From Pedobacter glucosidilyticus DSM 23534 (lineage in GTDB: Bacteria > Bacteroidota > Bacteroidia > Sphingobacteriales > Sphingobacteriaceae), in assembly GCF_000425145.1 (NCBI RefSeq), contig NZ_AULF01000017.1, positions 40,072-104,071 of the forward strand: 64,000 bases of DNA, given 5' to 3'. Position 1 is the first letter of the stretch. The number at the start of each line of letters is the position of its first letter. Both the position numbers and the translations under genes were made by a program. Shown here piece after piece: positions 10,001-17,962 of the stretch. Under the pieces are notes generated by a model. The model made no database searches and was not told where the DNA came from. It was given only the letters and a program-made list of their open reading frames with translations.

Positions 10001-10284
10001 CGAATGTTTATACTTGTCGGATAAGGTGCTTGTAGTTGAAGCTGTTTTTCCTGATAGCCTACATAATGAACAACCAGACGGAGTGTTGTTTGGCTGGTAC
10101 TAAAAGTAAAGCTACCGTCTTGCTGGCTTTGTAATTGTAAATCATCTGTTTTGATGCTTGCCCCAACAAGTGGATTGCCTAAGCTATCTGTGATGATACC
10201 TTTTAAGGTATAGCTATTTTGGGCTCTTGCTGGCATAGTGCTACAGAGCAAGAGTAGTAGAGAAAGCGTTAAAAGTTTTTGCAT
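7066..10284 (-). CDS. SusC/RagA family TonB-linked outer-membrane protein
   Basis: TonB-dependent outer-membrane transporter of 1072 residues. A signal peptide (1-21, ending ARAQ) is followed by a carboxypeptidase-regulatory-like beta-sandwich (about 24-105, GIITDSLGNPLVGASI). The plug (about 120-235) shows SIRGITSI, PLVVVDNFPYPG, ESVTILKDAAAAAIWGARA and GVIVITTKKG, all SusC hallmarks. A 22-strand barrel with aromatic strand ends fills the rest. It is transcribed after the TlpA-like gene (34-base gap) and before its SusD. The TlpA-like partner and the absence of polysaccharide-degrading enzymes argue against a standard glycan utilisation locus. Substrate unknown. Confidence 0.95.
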   Translation of the reverse strand: MQKLLTLSLLLLLCSTMPARAQNSYTLKGIITDSLGNPLVGASIKTDDLQLQSQQDGSFTFSTSQTTLRLVVHYVGYQEKQLQLQAPYPTSINIRLSLGSQTLNMVTISTGYQTLAPGRMTGSAEAISQTEIQRATGANIVERLEALTPTLQFDRRSNSPNLSGVNNRLSIRGITSINADSEPLVVVDNFPYPGDINNINPNDIESVTILKDAAAAAIWGARAGNGVIVITTKKGRYEQKTKVSFSQNYQYTQQPDLFALPQLNTNSYLEAEAFLYSRGFYNALLNNRRLPALTPGIELLVARANGTLSEADYIQQRTLLAQYDVRDDFSRYVYRPATNQQYNVHISGGSAGQHFLVSAGYDRNQQHLNTNSGERYTFKADQSLKLFKQLELQTAVSYVEANNQRNGSRSLVGYGQIRQGNFNLYPYARLADDKGQALAIDKDYRSLTLQSVIDANPFLLDWAYRPLQELTEAENQLKRNNITLESSAKWRVLPILKASLRYQYQQEKSQELDYYSQDSYYSRNLINQYTQLNGTIVQRQIPLGGIIDQNQSVLQSHALRFQLDGDIRIAEKHQLQMMAGAERRALKTTGEAFRQYGYDPDILTSALVNYNTVYPSFGNLALAGNIPNNQFNTGLKDHNTSLYAQLGYDYQQRYLLTLSARKDASNLFGVAANQKGTPLWSAGIAWNIHEEAFYNWKKLPLLKLRLSYGSGGNVNNSISALTVLRYDPSVNSITNLPMASIINPPNSALQWERVNTLNLALDFASLNNRFSGSIDVYQKRTNNLLALEPIDPTTGFAFNTINNASTRGKGAELLLSSINLKGKLSWRSMLMLAYTKTEVERYENDFVARNYVSSGANILPLENFPVYPLFSYKNGGLDPQTGAVRGILNGQPSTDYASITASTAVEELVFHGSAIPLYNGIFRNTLTYGPMSLSVSLSFKLHYFFRRPTIDYSGLVIGNSHPDYDLRWQQPGDEQRTSVPAFLYPLNSQRDAFYGNTETLIEKADHIRLQDLRLSYQPKDKGRKWMPQQTELFAYASNLGILWQASKTGIDPDYGRNIPARATFAIGLRASY

Positions 10285-10318
10285 GTTTTTGATGTTTGGT
10301 TTAGTTTATGAGAAAATG

Positions 10319-11596
10319 CTAATGGGTTTCTGTAAAGACGATAAATTCTACCAGCCTTTCTTGTATGCTGAACTGTAATTGGTAGGGCTTTAAAGCTGCA
10401 TTTACTGCCGCTAGGTCTTCCATATCTTTTACTTTGAGTTGCAGGTCTATCCTGCCTGTATAGCCGGTTTCATCCAGTACAGGGATATGATCTGGTTTAA
10501 AGTTGTAATAGCTGGTGAGCGAAGTAAGGCTGGCATTGCGTAGCTCTTTGAGTTCTTGCTGTCCATTTAAGCTGTTGAATACTTTTTGGGGTTTGGCAGG
10601 GCTGAGTGTTCCTGTTTTTTGCAGTACCCATACTTTTACCTTACGGTACTCTTCTCTGGTATGTAAGCCTAGGCTCTGGTTTAAGTCTGCTACGATTTTC
10701 TGTAGCCTGATGCTGTCTGGGGTATGCAGGGCTAATACCGACTCGTAGCAATAGGCATAGCGCTGAGACCATGCTTCTTTATCCATCGTAGATAGCTCGG
10801 GCAGGTAAGCTGCTTTATCTTTTACTTCCCATAACAAGCGGTTAGGAAGTATAAAGAAGGCTTTTTCAAAAGCCATGAGGTAAATACGGTAGAGCGGAAA
10901 GTTGATGATATAGGTACGTATAGTTTGCTTTAGGCTATCTCTTTGTACACCATAGCTGCTTGTTGCCCCTGCCAGATAGGGTTTTACCAGACTATAATAG
11001 GCTGCCTGCCCCGGATAGCGTTCTTGCAAGAGTGGTTCTTTGGGGTTAAAGTTTAGAATATCTGCTTTTAGTGGAAGCTTGATGTTTTGCTGCTGCTTAA
11101 ATTGCAGCAGGTTCTCTTCTTTTAAGGCACTGCTATGGCTGATGGCTGCTACCTTGCCTTGCGGACTGATCCAGACCAGGTGTGGTGCTATACGGTGCGG
11201 AAAAAGCTGATGCCAATAGCCATCTTGTATTACCCAGCGTAAGCCTTTGCCTGCGCTGTAAGCTTCCCGTGTTTGGCTATTCATTTGTGCCGGGCTTTCT
11301 TTGGTTACAGCTAGTATGCTGATGCCTGTTTGCTGGGCCAAGCTATCTGCAAGCTTCAGTTGCTGCTGAAAGTTTTTACAGGTGGAGTTGATGAATAATA
11401 GCAAAAAGGCTTTGCCTTGTAAGCTTGGCTCTTGCTGGTAGGCTGCTGCTGGTAGCTCTTCTCCTATTTGTAAAGCCTGCTGGGCTTTGGCTTTTTTACT
11501 GTATGATACCACAACTAGCAGGAATACAAGTAGTTTGATAGTATTGTACCTCTTAAAAAAAGGCAGTATGTATCCTATACGATGTTTATCGTTCAT
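10319..11596 (-). CDS. TlpA-like thioredoxin-fold protein with a single active-site cysteine
   Basis: First gene of the SusC/SusD operon, 425 residues. A basic N-terminus and hydrophobic segment (about 19-38, ending KAKAQ) indicate export. The thioredoxin-like part (about 40-180) has GKAFLLLFINSTCKNF, ISILAVTKES and APHLVWISPQGKVAAI, the pattern of periplasmic TlpA/AhpC-TSA proteins. The usual CxxC is reduced to C73-K-N-F, so only one cysteine remains and dithiol reductase activity is doubtful. The C-terminal 240 residues match nothing I can name. Bacteroidota often place TlpA-like genes next to SusC/SusD, perhaps acting on a disulfide-bearing ligand; that is inference. Confidence 0.7.
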   Translation of the reverse strand: MNDKHRIGYILPFFKRYNTIKLLVFLLVVVSYSKKAKAQQALQIGEELPAAAYQQEPSLQGKAFLLLFINSTCKNFQQQLKLADSLAQQTGISILAVTKESPAQMNSQTREAYSAGKGLRWVIQDGYWHQLFPHRIAPHLVWISPQGKVAAISHSSALKEENLLQFKQQQNIKLPLKADILNFNPKEPLLQERYPGQAAYYSLVKPYLAGATSSYGVQRDSLKQTIRTYIINFPLYRIYLMAFEKAFFILPNRLLWEVKDKAAYLPELSTMDKEAWSQRYAYCYESVLALHTPDSIRLQKIVADLNQSLGLHTREEYRKVKVWVLQKTGTLSPAKPQKVFNSLNGQQELKELRNASLTSLTSYYNFKPDHIPVLDETGYTGRIDLQLKVKDMEDLAAVNAALKPYQLQFSIQERLVEFIVFTETH

Positions 11597-11760
11597 TTTT
11601 TTGTGTTTGGGTTTAAGGGTATGTCACATTGAGCGTCTAACCGAAAGTCATCCTGAGCGGAGTCGTTTGTCATCCTAAGTAAAGTCGAACTGTCATCCTG
11701 AGCGGAGTCGAAGGATAGCACTTCCAATCTCTAGCTACCTCTATCTCTCAGCCTGACAAA
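11597..11760. repeat. GAGCGGAGTCG repeat cluster upstream of the TlpA/SusCD operon
   Basis: Between about 11620 and 11715 the words CATCCTGAGCGGAGTCG and close variants occur four times in a row (CACATTGAGCG, CATCCTGAGCGGAGTCG, CATCCTAAGTAAAGTCG, CATCCTGAGCGGAGTCG). The same family appears at 31144, 32087, 33594, 63495 and 63921. The block covers the expected promoter area of the operon and I see no clear -7 box. Confidence 0.7.
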
Positions 11761-11869
11761 AACTTCCTATAGACGCTACAAAAAAACCGGCCGGGCTATT
11801 AACAGCTTTTTAACTTATTTCTTGGGATGCAATGGGCCAGACCGGTTGATGTCTTAAACACTATTCCGG

Positions 11870-12130
11870 TGCACAAATGATGAGGGCGTAAATTTGTTTT
11901 TGGTGCTCCATGGTAAATATATTGAGGAGCCTTTTGATAAGTTAGGAAACACTAAAGGCGTGGAACTCAACTTACTGTTCTGGAGGTTCTGCTATACCTT
12001 TGGAAACGAATAAGTGAGCCCACGCCTTTAGCATGAGCATTTTCACTTATCGTCTCGTTTCCCTAGAATTTTAGCAGATTTCCAGAACAAGACTCTAAGT
12101 GCGAATGCTTTTAATATTTTAAGTATTCGC
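11870..12130. ncRNA. Candidate structured RNA: nested hairpins with a 12-bp long-range pairing
   Basis: Non-coding stretch with dense, ordered complementarity. The outer stem pairs GTTCTGGA (11977-11984) with TCCAGAAC (12081-12088) and TCTGCTA (11988-11994) with TAGCAGA (12072-12078). The inner stem pairs GGAAACGA (12002-12009) with TCGTTTCC (12055-12062) and ATAAGTGA (12010-12017) with TCACTTAT (12043-12050). The apical loop holds CCACGCCTTTAG (12020-12031), an exact complement of CTAAAGGCGTGG at 11952-11963, which could make a pseudoknot or an alternative fold. A further hairpin pairs 12101-12110 with 12121-12130. I do not recognise a known RNA family and the strand is uncertain. Confidence 0.45.
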
Positions 12131-12306
12131 TAAATTAACAAACTTATTAATCTTCTAGACTATTTTTTTGACGTTTTGCCAAGAATAAGCCTTGTATATA
12201 TAAATTAATATACAATAATATATAATATTATATATTTTAACAAATATTATTATACATATACTAGATTTTTTTATCCATTATATTGTAATTCTTTACAATT
12301 ATAAAA

Positions 12307-12702
12307 TTGAGTAATAAAAAAGTTAATATTTCTAGAGGCGAAGTACTTCATAAAGTAGCTAAAACTAGTCGTTTATCCATTAAAGAAATTGCTGAAAAAG
12401 CAGGTTACAAATACCCTACATTTTATTTACATATTAAAAAGGCTGATTTACCTTATGAGACATTAGCGAGGTATGGTAAAGTGCTGGAGCATGATTTTTC
12501 TGATGAATTTCCGGATATGATTGATTTTACTTTTAAAGACAAGCATATTGCTTATGGAGCTAAAAAAATGAGTTATGAGGAATTGGAAGTAGAAAAAGAC
12601 CGATGGTTGAATAAGTATCATCAGTTAAATGAGAAGTACCAATTGCTTTCTGAAAAGTACCATTTATTGCTGGAAGAAAAATTGGGGTTAAAAGAGGGGT
12701 AG
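12307..12702 (+). CDS. Small HTH protein with C-terminal coiled coil
   Basis: 131 residues, apparently from a TTG start (ttgagtaataaa). The N-terminal half reads SRLSIKEIAEKAGYKYPTFY, an XRE/lambda-type helix-turn-helix (about residues 18-62). The C-terminal third is a coiled coil of heptad-like units KYHQLNE, KYQLLSE, KYHLLLE (about 103-126) likely to drive oligomerisation. It would be a small DNA-binding regulator. The upstream 170 bases are very AT-rich and lie just after the candidate structured RNA. A second, 5'-truncated copy lies at 14314-14640. No other start codon is available in the N-terminal part, so the TTG start is tentative. Confidence 0.65.
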   Translation: MSNKKVNISRGEVLHKVAKTSRLSIKEIAEKAGYKYPTFYLHIKKADLPYETLARYGKVLEHDFSDEFPDMIDFTFKDKHIAYGAKKMSYEELEVEKDRWLNKYHQLNEKYQLLSEKYHLLLEEKLGLKEG

Positions 12703-12735
12703 AGTTTAAGATAATTGTGTTGGGGTGATAAGGGG

Positions 12736-13552
12736 GGGAAGTTCAAATGTTTTTGAAATTATGCTTTTAATTTATGACTTTGATTTTTTAGATAGAGTTA
12801 TAGGTTACTTTGTAAAAAAAGCTATTTACTTTGTGCTACCGTCTTTAATAAAGGTGCGTGGCTTCTCTTTATAAGCTATATGAAGGGAGAGCCTTGCATG
12901 AAGAGATAGTTTCGCTGCATTCGCCATTTTTTAACCGCAGAGGGCGCAGAGGACACCAAGCTGGGTGGTGACCTGAAAGTTATAGACTTTTTTTGTTTAA
13001 TCGGTTTAGTTTGTCTAGCGAGATACGTGGCTTCTCTTTATAAGCTATATGAAGGGAGAGCCTTGCGTGATGAGATAGCTTCTTCGTTCCTCATCGCGAT
13101 GACAAAACGATGGTGATAGCTTCGCTGTATTCGAGGATGACAAAGTGATGGTGTAACCTTATAAAGTTCAGGATGTGCAATACGCTGTTATAACAAAATG
13201 AGTTAGTATTGCCACTGAATAAGCAATCAGAATAATTATATCTGATAACTCAACTTACGATATTCGAGTTTTAAAAAAGTAAATTTTCTTTCCCTAGAGT
13301 TGTAGTAGTTTTTTATTTCAGAGTCTTTCTTTTTAGCTATCTCATCTTGCATTAAAATCAGTTGGTCAATTGCTGGGATTCTTAAAATAACGTTCAACGG
13401 CTTTCAATCTGTTTCTGCTGCGGACACCGGTCAAAATAAACCTACAAAACTTCTTTGAAAGATAAAGTTGTAGACACCAGATTATTTTCCACGAAGACGA
13501 AAACAGCAAGCGCAAGCCCAGCAATAGTTGAAAACCGCAGTTATACAACGGT
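12736..13552. repeat. Repeat-filled intergenic region
   Basis: Contains a GGTGCGTGGCTTCTC unit (about 12851-12930), a TTTTTAACCGCAGAGGGCGC unit with CTGGGTGGTGACC (about 12929-12990), and a further GCGAGATACGTGGCTTCTC unit (about 13018-13140) closely matching 2518-2660. The block from the CTGGGTGG word through the TTTAATCGGTTTAGTTTGTC word and the ACGTGGCTTCTC unit is shared almost base for base with 2461-2650. From about 13220 to 13550 the sequence is not obviously repetitive and holds no gene I can support. Confidence 0.75.
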
Positions 13553-13858
13553 TTATTTTAATTTCTTTTTCTTAGGGTTTTGTCTATTTGAAAAGAATGA
13601 AAGAATTTCAACATTATTTTCATTAACTCTATAGTACAAAGTATTTAATTTCAAAATAACAGCTCTTCGAATATCTATTTTAATTTCTGATGCTTGGAAA
13701 AGATATGGATTATTAGAAATTAGATTTAAAGTATTCTCAAGGTTAGTAGCTAAATTTCTTAGCTCTTTTTCGGTCCAATGTTCCTGTAAATATTCAACAG
13801 TTTTTTGTAATTCTTTTAGCGCATTGTCAGTCCAGAGAATTTTATAACCATTTTTCAT
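13553..13858 (-). CDS. ParE/RelE-family toxin
   Basis: 101 residues with the type II toxin pattern: YKILWTDNALKELQKTVEYL at the N-terminus, an LNLISNNPYLF middle, then IDIRRAVILKLNTLYYRV and VEILSFFSNRQNP at the end. The order matches the RelE/ParE fold, where the conserved arginines and the terminal F-x-x-R-Q-N-P lie on the beta-sheet; the RQNP ending is typical of the ParE-like branch. The gene overlaps the upstream antitoxin by 17 bases. It would inhibit gyrase or translation when free of its antitoxin; which of the two cannot be told from sequence. Confidence 0.85.
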   Translation of the reverse strand: MKNGYKILWTDNALKELQKTVEYLQEHWTEKELRNLATNLENTLNLISNNPYLFQASEIKIDIRRAVILKLNTLYYRVNENNVEILSFFSNRQNPKKKKLK

Positions 13859-14081
13859 ATAATTCTCTAGCTTTTGAATGAGGATTTAGTTTTCCTGATT
13901 CTGCATCTTTCAAACCAAGTTCAATAGATTCTTTTTCACTTTCGGAAATAGAATTCCACCAATCTTTGCTTTCCTTTTTTTTTAAATCCATTATTTTCTC
14001 AATAATTGAAGAATCTTCAATTGTAGATAACCATTGAATCAATTCCAACTTCTGATTCAAAATATTTAGATTCACATTCAT
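13842..14081 (-). CDS. Antitoxin of the ParE-type module
   Basis: 79 residues, first gene of the toxin-antitoxin pair. It has a helical N-terminus (LNILNQKLELIQWLSTIED) and an acidic, Trp-containing C-terminal arm (ESKDWWNSISESEKESIELG, then ARELYEKW), a form common in Bacteroidota antitoxins where the arm wraps the toxin. No classical DNA-binding motif is obvious, though the N-terminus may form one with a partner subunit. On the minus strand an AAAATTTG word lies just upstream, close to a -7 box. The pair is flanked on both sides by copies of the HTH gene. Confidence 0.8.
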   Translation of the reverse strand: MNVNLNILNQKLELIQWLSTIEDSSIIEKIMDLKKKESKDWWNSISESEKESIELGLKDAESGKLNPHSKARELYEKWL

Positions 14082-14220
14082 AATGGCAAATTTTAAAAAA
14101 TAAAGTTAATAATTTATTACGATAGTTCTATAAAAACGTGGATTAAAAGCTGTTGTATAACTATTAAATATCCCTTATCCTATAGCGCATATCCAGCCTA
14201 AAAATTCAGATTATTAGTAG

Positions 14221-14309
14221 TAGCAAAAGGAGAAAAGAGGAAGGAGAAAAAGAGGAAGGAGAAAGGAGGAAGGAAAAAGGAGAAAGGAGAAAGGAGAAAA
14301 GGAAAACTA
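14221..14309. repeat. Pure purine (GA) simple-sequence tract
   Basis: From about 14221 to 14306 the plus strand is almost only A and G, built from GGAGAAA, GGAAGGA and AAAAGAGG words in irregular order. It ends a few bases before the truncated HTH copy begins at 14315. Such a strand could form triplex (H-DNA) or promote slippage. No gene. Confidence 0.85.
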
Positions 14310-14313
14310 ATTC

Positions 14314-14640
14314 GCCATTAAAGAAATTGCTGAAAAAGCAGGTTACAAATACCCTACATTTTATTTACATATTAAAAAGGCTGATTTACCTTATGAGACA
14401 TTAGCGAGGTATGGTAAAGTGCTGGAGCATGATTTTTCTGATGAATTTCCGGATATGATTGATTTTACTTTTAAAGACAAGCATATTGCTTATGGAGCTA
14501 AAAAAATGAGTTATGAGGAATTGGAAGTAGAAAAAGACCGATGGTTGAATAAGTATCATCAGTTAAATGAGAAGTACCAATTGCTTTCTGAAAAGTATCA
14601 TTTATTACTGGAAGAAAAATTGGGGTTAAAAGATGGGTAG
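14314..14640 (+). pseudogene. 5'-truncated duplicate of the HTH/coiled-coil gene
   Basis: From 14315 the sequence is identical to 12377 onward for about 280 bases, with only a handful of differences after that (GTAC to GTAT, GCTGG to ACTGG, GAGGGG to GATGGG). Homology continues past the stop codon to about 14675. The first 23 codons of the parent are missing and an in-frame TAA lies at 14308-14310 in the purine tract. Translation could start only at a GTG (14419), giving a product without most of the HTH. It is best read as a recent partial duplication that lost the DNA-binding part but could still make the coiled coil. Confidence 0.85.
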
Positions 14641-14995
14641 AGTTTAGGATAATTGTGTTGGGTGATAAGGGGGCTTCAATTTTAAATACTTTAATTATTG
14701 ATTTGAACCTTAAGAAAGGACGGTGATATGAATATTGATTTCAAAATGGAGTTATAAGCTTCTATAATGCTTAGGCCCAATAAATAATAAAATATTAGCA
14801 AAAGCTCTTTTTCCAATCATTTAAGATTATAAGTTTATTATTTCAAAAAGAGCATCTAATGATGTAATGAAGGGGTAAACCAAGCGAACAAAAGCTTCTT
14901 GTGCCTTAATAATACAAATGTAGTGGAAAGAGATGTAAAGGAAGCACAAGAAACCATTACATAGGCTTAAGGCTACGTTGCGCTATATTGGGGAA
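14641..14995. other. Intergenic region with two inverted repeats
   Basis: After the HTH copy the homologous tail runs to about 14675. Two stem-loops follow: GCTCTTTTT (14804-14812) with AAAAAGAGC (14845-14853), and TTCTTGTGC (14896-14904) with GCACAAGAA (14944-14952). They lie between genes that converge here and may serve as terminators, although neither has a classical T-run directly after the stem. No gene is visible. Confidence 0.55.
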
Positions 14996-16060
14996 TTAGG
15001 ATTTATACAATGGCAGCTCTGCGGGATTGCTCTTATTTGTTTGTCCGAGTTTGATGAAATACTTTTCAAAGTATTGATAAACATAGTAGCTGATGATAAG
15101 GGTGAGGAAAACTGACAACATTAGTCTTGCTGGCGCATGGAAGTTGTATTTACTAAAAACTCCGTTAGCGTAGCCTGTTAGTATCCAAACGATTGGGTGC
15201 AAGAGATAAACGGAGTAGCTGGTTTCGCCTAATATGGTAAGTGGTTGGTGTATAAAAGTAGGAAACTTGAACGTTAGTTTGTAAAAACAGAAACAGATTA
15301 AAAAACAAAAAAAGGTAAAAACAAGTCGGTTTGTTCCTGTTACCAGGTTGATGGTGTTTCCCGAGGCAGGATAAAAGGTAAATGCCGTAAATGCTAAGAT
15401 GGTTAAAGCAAAAATAATGGTGTTCTTAATTTTTGTTTGGTGAAAGAAGAAGCCAATTAAGAAGCCACCAAGGAATAGAAAAACCTGATTGAGAGGGTTT
15501 AAATAGTTTTTCCATTGTTGGCTGAGTGTTAGTTGGGGATTAAGTTTGACAAATGCGAAATAGAGATAGCACCCTAAGAGGAAAATTGTTAATGCTAACA
15601 TGAATGGTTTAAACTTTTTGATGAAAAGTATAAAAAAAGGGAAGAAAACATAGAAGACTAATTCGTTACCGATAGACCATACACCTGGCGAAAAATATTT
15701 GTCCCATTTGATAAATCCAAATAGCCCGGTAAGGTTTAGCAAAAGATCGTAAAGGTTTGGCGATTTTTTAAATAAGATGATGGCAACAATGGTTACCAAC
15801 CAAAGCAATGGGAATATTCTAAAAATCCTTTTTTTGAAAAATAAGATGACCTCTTGTTTTGAAGGATTCATTCTATTACCATAGACATGGTAAAGTGTAA
15901 GTCCGCTGAGCACATAGAAAATAGAGACTCCGTAAATACCAAATCTGCCCATAAAAGTATCAGCCGAAAATTCATCTACTGTCCAGATTAGATAATGGTA
16001 AATCATGATTCCAAAAGCTGCTAAGCCTCTTAAGTAGTCTAAATTGTATAGTCTATTCAT
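14996..16060 (-). CDS. Acyltransferase 3 family membrane protein (OafA/YrhL type)
   Basis: Integral-membrane O-acyltransferase of 354 residues that would transfer acetyl or similar groups to a glycan. The N-terminus has the family signature LDYLRGLAAFGIMIYHY with the conserved histidine, followed by about ten membrane segments, the R-I-F-P-L-L-W motif near residue 100 and the late LGETSYSVYLLHP motif. The start at 16060 places the DYLRG motif at the N-terminus as usual; an upstream in-frame ATG at 16153 would add 31 atypical residues. It is isolated among repeats on the minus strand and could decorate the polysaccharide made by the neighbouring locus. Confidence 0.9.
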   Translation of the reverse strand: MNRLYNLDYLRGLAAFGIMIYHYLIWTVDEFSADTFMGRFGIYGVSIFYVLSGLTLYHVYGNRMNPSKQEVILFFKKRIFRIFPLLWLVTIVAIILFKKSPNLYDLLLNLTGLFGFIKWDKYFSPGVWSIGNELVFYVFFPFFILFIKKFKPFMLALTIFLLGCYLYFAFVKLNPQLTLSQQWKNYLNPLNQVFLFLGGFLIGFFFHQTKIKNTIIFALTILAFTAFTFYPASGNTINLVTGTNRLVFTFFCFLICFCFYKLTFKFPTFIHQPLTILGETSYSVYLLHPIVWILTGYANGVFSKYNFHAPARLMLSVFLTLIISYYVYQYFEKYFIKLGQTNKSNPAELPLYKS

Positions 16061-17212
16061 TATTGTTTTTGGTATGCTTTGCCGTTTGGCATGATTACAG
16101 GGTACAAAGAAACAAAATATCGGGTATTTTATGAGAAAGGTTGCATTATACATACCTACAAGTCATGCTGACGATAGGAAGCTAGGTGGTTACTTGAAAG
16201 CTGTAAGCTTTTATAAGTGAATACGCTGACTTTACTTTATTAAGCGAAGAATCATGCTTCTTATCCTAATCTTCATATAGAGATTATTTCGGTGTGTTCG
16301 CTATGAAAAGTGAGGGTGTAACCTGTATGAAGGGATAGCCTGTATGAGCTGAAAGCTCTAAAGGTGGAAAGCTTAAAGCTTAATCAATCAAAAATTCAAA
16401 AATCAATCTTCAATCAATATAAACATGAGATAGCTTCGTTATGTTTATCTAGTTTGTCACCTTCTAGTTTGTCACTGCGAGGTACGTGGCAGTCTCTGTT
16501 ATAACTTGTATGAAGGATAGCTTCATTGCGCTCGCTATAACAAAGCAATCGGGATAGCTTCGCTGTCTTCGCTATGTTTTAACCACTGAGGGCACAGAGA
16601 GCACTGAGCTGGGTGGTTACTTATAAGTTATAGAGTTTTTTTGTTTAAACGCTCTAGTTTGTCAAGCGAGGTACGTGGCTTCTCTTTATAACCGGTATGA
16701 AGGGAATAGCTTTGTATGAAGAGATAGCTTCACTACGTTCGCTATGAGAAAACGATGGTGATTGTTTCGCTGTGTTCGCTATGAAAAGTGAGGGTGTAAC
16801 CTGTATGAAGGATAGCTTCACTGCGTTCGCTATAACAAAGCAATCGGGATAGCTTCGCTTTGCTCGCTATGTTTTAACCACTGAGGGCACAGAGAGCACT
16901 AAGCTGTGTGGTTACTTACAAGTTGTAGAGTTTTTTTGTTTAAACGCTCTAGTTTGTCAAGCGAGGTACGTGGCTTCTCTTTATAATCTGTATGAAGGGA
17001 ATAGCTTTGTATGAAGAGATAGCTTCACTGCGTTCGCGATGAAAACGATGGTGATTGTTTCGCTGTGTTCGCTATGATAGAGCAATGGTTAAACCTGTAG
17101 GAAGAGATTGCTTCATTTTGCTTGTCATGAGGATAAAACAACCTTCTTAACCGACATTTTAATCTAACCAACTAACAATCTAACCACCTAACTAACTAAC
17201 TAAAAAAACCAC
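16061..17212. repeat. Dense composite-repeat block
   Basis: Starts with a CATGCTGACGATAGGAAGC unit (about 16164) related to the 128-bp array at 27.5 kb. Alternating units follow: TTTTAACCACTGAGGGCAC plus CTGGGTGGTTACTT (about 16577-16625 and 16871-16920), GCTCTAGTTTGTCAAGCGAG (about 16653 and 16947), ACGTGGCTTCTC and many AGCTTCACTGCGTTCGCTAT words. The two consecutive composite copies, about 16577-16870 and 16871-17110, are nearly superimposable. The 3' end (about 17163-17218) is a TTAGGTGG-type array read on the minus strand. No gene. Confidence 0.85.
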
Positions 17213-17962
17213 CTAAAAAAACTGCTTTAATTTTCTTAAGGGTTTCCATAAGGAGGCTAGAAGTGGAAATGCAATTCCGTTTGTTTGCATGGCTAGTCGG
17301 TCTTCTTTGTTGGCTCTCCATCTATTTTTTAAATTAACATTACTGGTACCTCCTACCCGCATTTTCACTAATACTTCTGGTATATAGGCTGTCTTAATCT
17401 GGTAACGATACAAGAACCTTAATATTAAATCATAATCTGCTGCCGATTGATAGTTCAGTTGGTAGTTTCCAAACTTCAGAAAGCAGTCTTTTCTGATGAA
17501 TAAAGTTGGATGAGGAGGCATCCAACCCCAATTCAATTTTTCTAAAGTCATTTCTCCAGACACCCAGTTTCTGATGATCTTGCGGGTATTTTCTCTTTTT
17601 ACATATTGTAAGTCTCCGTAGACAGCCATCAAGAAAGGGTCTTTTTCAAATGCTAAGGCCACTTTTTCCAAAACATGTGGATGAGCAAAAATATCGTCGG
17701 AATGCAAAATACCAATGATATCTCCTTTTGCCATTTGGATCCCCTTATTGAGTGCGTCGTAAATTCCTTTATCAGGTTCAGAAATTAACTGAAAGACTTG
17801 CCCCTCCATCCTTGCTTTTACCTTTTCACAAGTATCATCTGTAGAAGCACCGTCTATGACTAACAATTCTTTTACTGGATAGGATTGCAGCAAGAAAGCG
17901 TCTAATGCATCCTGAATATAGGCGGCCGAATTGTATGTTGACGTAATGATACTGATGAGCAT
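17213..17962 (-). CDS. Glycosyltransferase family 2
   Basis: A 249-residue GT-A enzyme. It has the GT2 start ISIITSTYNSAAYIQDALDA, LLVIDGASTDDTCEKV for nucleotide binding, the metal-binding HSDD (residues 87-90), and GWMPPHPTLFIRKDCF followed by AADYDLILRF for the acceptor side. This arrangement resembles WcaA-like transferases of colanic-acid-type clusters. It has no membrane segment. It lies on the minus strand between two blocks of the same composite repeat and is separated from the main locus. Its stop codon is the first TAG of a TTAGGTGG array. Confidence 0.92.
   Translation of the reverse strand: MLISIITSTYNSAAYIQDALDAFLLQSYPVKELLVIDGASTDDTCEKVKARMEGQVFQLISEPDKGIYDALNKGIQMAKGDIIGILHSDDIFAHPHVLEKVALAFEKDPFLMAVYGDLQYVKRENTRKIIRNWVSGEMTLEKLNWGWMPPHPTLFIRKDCFLKFGNYQLNYQSAADYDLILRFLYRYQIKTAYIPEVLVKMRVGGTSNVNLKNRWRANKEDRLAMQTNGIAFPLLASLWKPLRKLKQFF

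Noticed and set aside
11870..12702. Retron or diversity-generating retroelement suggested by a structured RNA next to a small gene
   Set aside because: No reverse transcriptase motif occurs anywhere in the window; the neighbour is an HTH/coiled-coil protein.
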